17,142 bases of DNA, from assembly GCA_014728185.1 (NCBI GenBank), contig WJMB01000105.1, forward strand, positions 1 to 17,142. The letters run 5' to 3'. The position numbers and the translations under genes were made by a program. The DNA comes from Candidatus Coatesiibacteriota bacterium. GTDB taxonomy: Bacteria; RBG-13-66-14. Below the pieces are notes generated by a model. The model did not search any database and was not told the origin of the DNA. It saw only the letters and a list, made by a program, of their open reading frames with translations. Below are positions 14,847 through 17,142 of this stretch, one piece after another (position 1 is the first letter of the stretch; each line of letters opens with the position of its first letter).

Positions 14847-15848
14847 TTGATTGAAGAAAGCCAACCCGGCCCGGGGGAAACCCCGCCGGCCCTGGCCGTC
14901 AGCGGCCTGGCCAAGCGCTTCGACGACGTCCAGGCCGTCGACGGTGCCGATTTCATCGTGCGGCCCGGCGAGGTCTTCGGCTTTCTGGGACCCAACGGCG
15001 CCGGCAAGACCACCACCATCAAGCTGCTCACCGGCCTGGCCCGGCCCGACGCCGGGAGCATCGCCTACTTCGGCGCGGACTTCACCCGACGGCTCAAGGC
15101 CGCCCAACACCTCTTCGGGGTGGTCGCCGATGGCAACAACCTCTACCCCGAGCTGACCGGCCGGGAGAACCTGGAGTTCTGCGCCGCCCTCTACGGCATC
15201 GGACGCGCCGAGGCCCGCAACAGGGTTGAGGAACTCCTCGAGCGCTTCGGCCTGGACTACGCCGCCGGGCGCCGCTTCGGCGGCTATTCCCGGGGCATGG
15301 GCCGTCGGCTATGCATCGCCGCCGCCCTGGTCCACCGCCCGCGCCTGCTGTTCCTCGACGAACCGACCACGGGCATCGACGTGCCCAACGCCCGGGAGAT
15401 CCGCCGCATGCTGGCCGGTCTGGCCGCCGACGGAACCACCATCTTTTTGACCACTCATTACATCGAGGAGGCCGAACGGCTCTGCGATCGGGTGGCCTTC
15501 ATCGTCGCCGGGCGCATTGTCCGCCAGGCCGCCGTCGAAAAGCTCCTGGACGGAGCCCGGGACCGCCGCATCATCGAGCTGCAACTCGACACCGCCCCCG
15601 AACCCCTGCTGTCCGCCCTTTCCGAACACTTCCCCACCAACAGGTGGGAACCCCGGGCCGGTAAACGCCTGCGGTTGATTTCGACGGCCGAGATCGAGCT
15701 GGCCCCGCCGGTGGCCTTTCTCGCCGAGCGCGGGGCGGCCGTGCTGGAAGCCCGCCGCCTGCGCCCCAGCCTCGAAGAGGTCTTCGTCGAGGTCACCGGC
15801 CTGGCCGCCGAGCGGCTGAGCGCGGAGAAGGGGGGTCGACGTGGCTAG
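14847..15848 (+). CDS. ABC-2 type transporter, ATP-binding protein
   Basis: ATPase of an exporter, working with the following permease at the inner membrane. The 333-residue protein has Walker A GPNGAGKTT at 48-56, the signature region YSRGMGRRL at 147-155 (YSxGM is common in ABC-2 exporters), Walker B LLFLDEPTTGID at 167-178, and the switch histidine in TTHYIEEAE. At the usual Q-loop position the sequence is VVADGNNLYPELTG, without an obvious Gln. A C-terminal region of about 90 residues, ending LRPSLEEVFVEVTG, is typical of the DrrA/CcmA/NatA-like group. The start is TTG with only a weak upstream GGGA. The stop lies inside the permease start (GTGGCTAG, 8-bp overlap), so the two are translationally coupled. 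Substrate is unknown; drug, lipid-linked or polysaccharide export are all possible. Confidence 0.92.
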   Translation: MIEESQPGPGETPPALAVSGLAKRFDDVQAVDGADFIVRPGEVFGFLGPNGAGKTTTIKLLTGLARPDAGSIAYFGADFTRRLKAAQHLFGVVADGNNLYPELTGRENLEFCAALYGIGRAEARNRVEELLERFGLDYAAGRRFGGYSRGMGRRLCIAAALVHRPRLLFLDEPTTGIDVPNAREIRRMLAGLAADGTTIFLTTHYIEEAERLCDRVAFIVAGRIVRQAAVEKLLDGARDRRIIELQLDTAPEPLLSALSEHFPTNRWEPRAGKRLRLISTAEIELAPPVAFLAERGAAVLEARRLRPSLEEVFVEVTGLAAERLSAEKGGRRG

Positions 15849-16575
15849 GAGCGCCGCCTTCTGGGCGATCGTGCGCAAGGACCTGCGCACCTACTACTTC
15901 AAGCCGCCCAATATCAGTTGGGGCCTGGTCTTCCCCCTGGCCTGGACGCTGATGTTCTTCCTGCGCTCCGGCGGCGGTTTGGATATCGCCCGCCTGCTGC
16001 CCGGTGTGACGGCGATGAGCATCCTCTTCGGCACCACCTCGATGCTGGCGGTGACGATAACCTTCGAGCGCCGGGTTGCCGCCTTCGACCGCCTGCTGCT
16101 GGCCCCGCTGTCCCTCGAGGCCCTGATGCTGGCCAAGCTGGGCGGCGCCGTGCTCTTCGGCGTGCTGAACTCCGCCGTGCCCCTGATCCTGGGCTTCATC
16201 CTCACCGACCTCGCCGCGGTCCAGTGGCTGGTCGTCGTGCCGGCGATCCTGCTGACATCCTTCTCCGCCGCCCTGGTGGGCCTCTTCGTCGCCGTCAGCG
16301 TCAGCGAGGTCTTCGAGGCCCAGACCTTCTCCAACTTCCTGCGCTTCCCGATGGTCTTCCTCTGCGGTCTCTTCCTGCCGCTGACCGAGCTGCCCGGCTG
16401 GCTGCGCCCCCTCTCCTACGCCCTGCCGCTGACCTACGGCGTCGACGCCCTGCGCGGCGGCCTGGGCGGCGGGCTTCACCTGCCGCTCTGGCTGGACTTC
16501 ACCGCCCTGGCCGCCTTCTGCCTGGCGCTCTTCCTGCTCAGCCTGCGCAACATCCGCCGCCACTGGATCGCCTAA
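15841..16575 (+). CDS. ABC-2 type transporter, permease
   Basis: Membrane subunit of the same exporter. The 244-residue protein has six predicted membrane segments (approximately 26-41, 54-72, 100-121, 128-152, 167-182 and 218-235) and the ABC-2 signature region MVFLCGLFLPLTELPGWL...LPLTYGVDALRG at 171-206. The N-terminal amphipathic AFWAIVRKDLRTYY is the usual interface helix. GTG start overlapping the ATPase stop by 8 bases; GGGG lies just upstream. No substrate-specific accessory gene is nearby. The rubredoxin gene 200 bp downstream has its own promoter. Confidence 0.9.
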   Translation: MARSAAFWAIVRKDLRTYYFKPPNISWGLVFPLAWTLMFFLRSGGGLDIARLLPGVTAMSILFGTTSMLAVTITFERRVAAFDRLLLAPLSLEALMLAKLGGAVLFGVLNSAVPLILGFILTDLAAVQWLVVVPAILLTSFSAALVGLFVAVSVSEVFEAQTFSNFLRFPMVFLCGLFLPLTELPGWLRPLSYALPLTYGVDALRGGLGGGLHLPLWLDFTALAAFCLALFLLSLRNIRRHWIA

Positions 16576-16650
16576 CCAACCGATATCATCAAACCATTCT
16601 CCCCGGCTAGGCCAAACCTTCGCACATCCCGGATTACCCATAAAAAGAAC

Positions 16651-16678
16651 TTGCGCGATGGGCGTTTTCGTAGATAAT
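16651..16678 (+). promoter_or_regulatory. promoter of the rubredoxin gene
   Basis: TTGCGC (16651-16656) and GATAAT (16673-16678) are 16 bp apart. The start would be near 16685, leaving a GC-rich leader of about 90 bases that could fold (CCGGTcattgaACCGG at about 16695-16710). Confidence 0.55.
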
Positions 16679-16775
16679 TAGCCTTGGGCGGCCCCCGGTC
16701 ATTGAACCGGCAAGGGCGCGCCGAGGAGTGGGCTTCGTCAGCGGGTCCCCAGCGGCCCCGAAACGAGGAGACGGA

Positions 16776-16940
16776 GTGGAACTCTACGAATGCACGATCT
16801 GCGGTTACGTTTACAACCCACGACAGGGCGATCCCGACTTCGGCGTCGAGAAGGGCACAGCCTTCCACGAACTGCCCGAGGATTGGGAATGCCCGGAATG
16901 CGGAGCCTCACCGGACGCCTTCGAGCCTTACGAGGAGTAA
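16776..16940 (+). CDS. rubredoxin
   Basis: A 54-residue cytoplasmic one-electron carrier with a single iron held by four cysteines: CTICGYVY (Cys6, Cys9) and CPECG (Cys39, Cys42). The usual YxPxxGDPDxGVxxGTxFxxLPxDWxCPxCG pattern is complete and the length is typical. GTG start, with GAGGAG (16765-16770) five bases upstream; a longer in-frame start at 16728 would add an atypical Gly/Pro-rich head. It forms its own transcription unit. In anaerobes rubredoxins serve oxygen and superoxide reduction, but no rubrerythrin, desulfoferrodoxin or oxidoreductase partner is in the window. The fold is certain, the partner is not. Confidence 0.96.
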   Translation: MELYECTICGYVYNPRQGDPDFGVEKGTAFHELPEDWECPECGASPDAFEPYEE

Positions 16941-16966
16941 CCGCCGCACCCGAGCAGCTTTCCACC

Positions 16967-16989
16967 GGCCCCCGCGGGGGCCTTTTTCT
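16967..16989 (+). terminator. rho-independent terminator of the rubredoxin gene
   Basis: The palindrome GGCCCCCGCGGGGGCC (16967-16982) is followed by TTTTTCTT, 26 bases after the stop. Strong stem and clear T-run. Confidence 0.92.
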
Positions 16990-17075
16990 TCACCAACCCG
17001 GACATCTCCCGACGACCGCAGCGCGACCTTCGCCGCCCGTCGCCCCGGCCCCGCGAAGTACATCCGCGGCGCCGG

Positions 17076-17142
17076 TTTTGGCACGTTTCTTGCGGAAACG
17101 CCGCGCCGTACGATCAGGCGGCCACCCCGCTCTGCTGCAAGA
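17076..17142 (+). repeat. palindromic element, copy D (cut by the window end)
   Basis: The left arm ends with the full core TTGGCACGTTTCTTGC at 17078-17093, a 43-nt loop follows (starting GGAAA, ending CGCTCTGCT), and the right arm begins GCAAGA at 17137 before the window stops. Loop length and loop ends match copy A in the same orientation. Confidence 0.85.

Noticed and set aside
15116..15160. Missing Q-loop glutamine as proof of an inactive ATPase
   Set aside because: Walker A, Walker B and the switch His are intact, and Q-loop variants are not rare among ABC-2 ATPases.

Overview
The window is GC-rich bacterial chromosome with tightly packed genes, separated by several long, less GC-rich intergenic stretches full of palindromes and decayed repeats. 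An NfnAB-type flavin enzyme, a rubredoxin and a 6S RNA of the kind seen in Deltaproteobacteria and related groups suggest an anaerobic, ferredoxin-using bacterium. The phylum cannot be fixed from this window. Starts are often GTG or TTG with good Shine-Dalgarno sites. No phage, plasmid or transposase gene was recognised.

Layout: the last 24 codons of an unidentified gene (1-75) and ndk (163-573) are followed by 1.27 kb without a gene. That stretch holds a nested palindromic element and a large imperfect inverted repeat. The overlapping pair nfnA-nfnB (1846-4142) ends in a hairpin terminator. A second gene-poor stretch (4195-4668) carries a diverged copy of part of the first. Next come two tandem paralogues (4732-5481, 5542-6297) that look like proteasome-type Ntn-hydrolases with serine as residue 2, a second palindromic element, and a minus-strand tRNA-Pro(CGG) with its own promoter and terminator.

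A minus-strand cluster follows: a ClC chloride-channel protein (clc), a PlsC-type acyltransferase and a COG2426 small membrane exporter (9666 down to 7110). After a third palindromic element (around 10128-10314) comes a 6S RNA gene with a strong terminator (10411-10645). priA (13254-10810, minus) diverges from a membrane-anchored, glutamate-rich protein of unknown function (13387-14493). A translationally coupled ABC-2 transporter pair (14847-16575) and a rubredoxin gene (16776-16940) complete the coding content. The window ends inside a fourth palindromic element.

The most unusual content is intergenic. Four copies of an element share a near-identical 16-base inverted-repeat core (TTGGCACGTTTCTTGC and its complement) around a 42-43 nt asymmetric loop. 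Two copies also have an outer inverted repeat at almost the same spacing, giving units of about 185 bp. The bases outside the core differ between copies but remain self-complementary within each copy. I do not recognise this family. The second point of interest is the tandem pair of proteasome-fold proteins, in which serine, aspartate and lysine sit at candidate catalytic positions in both members.
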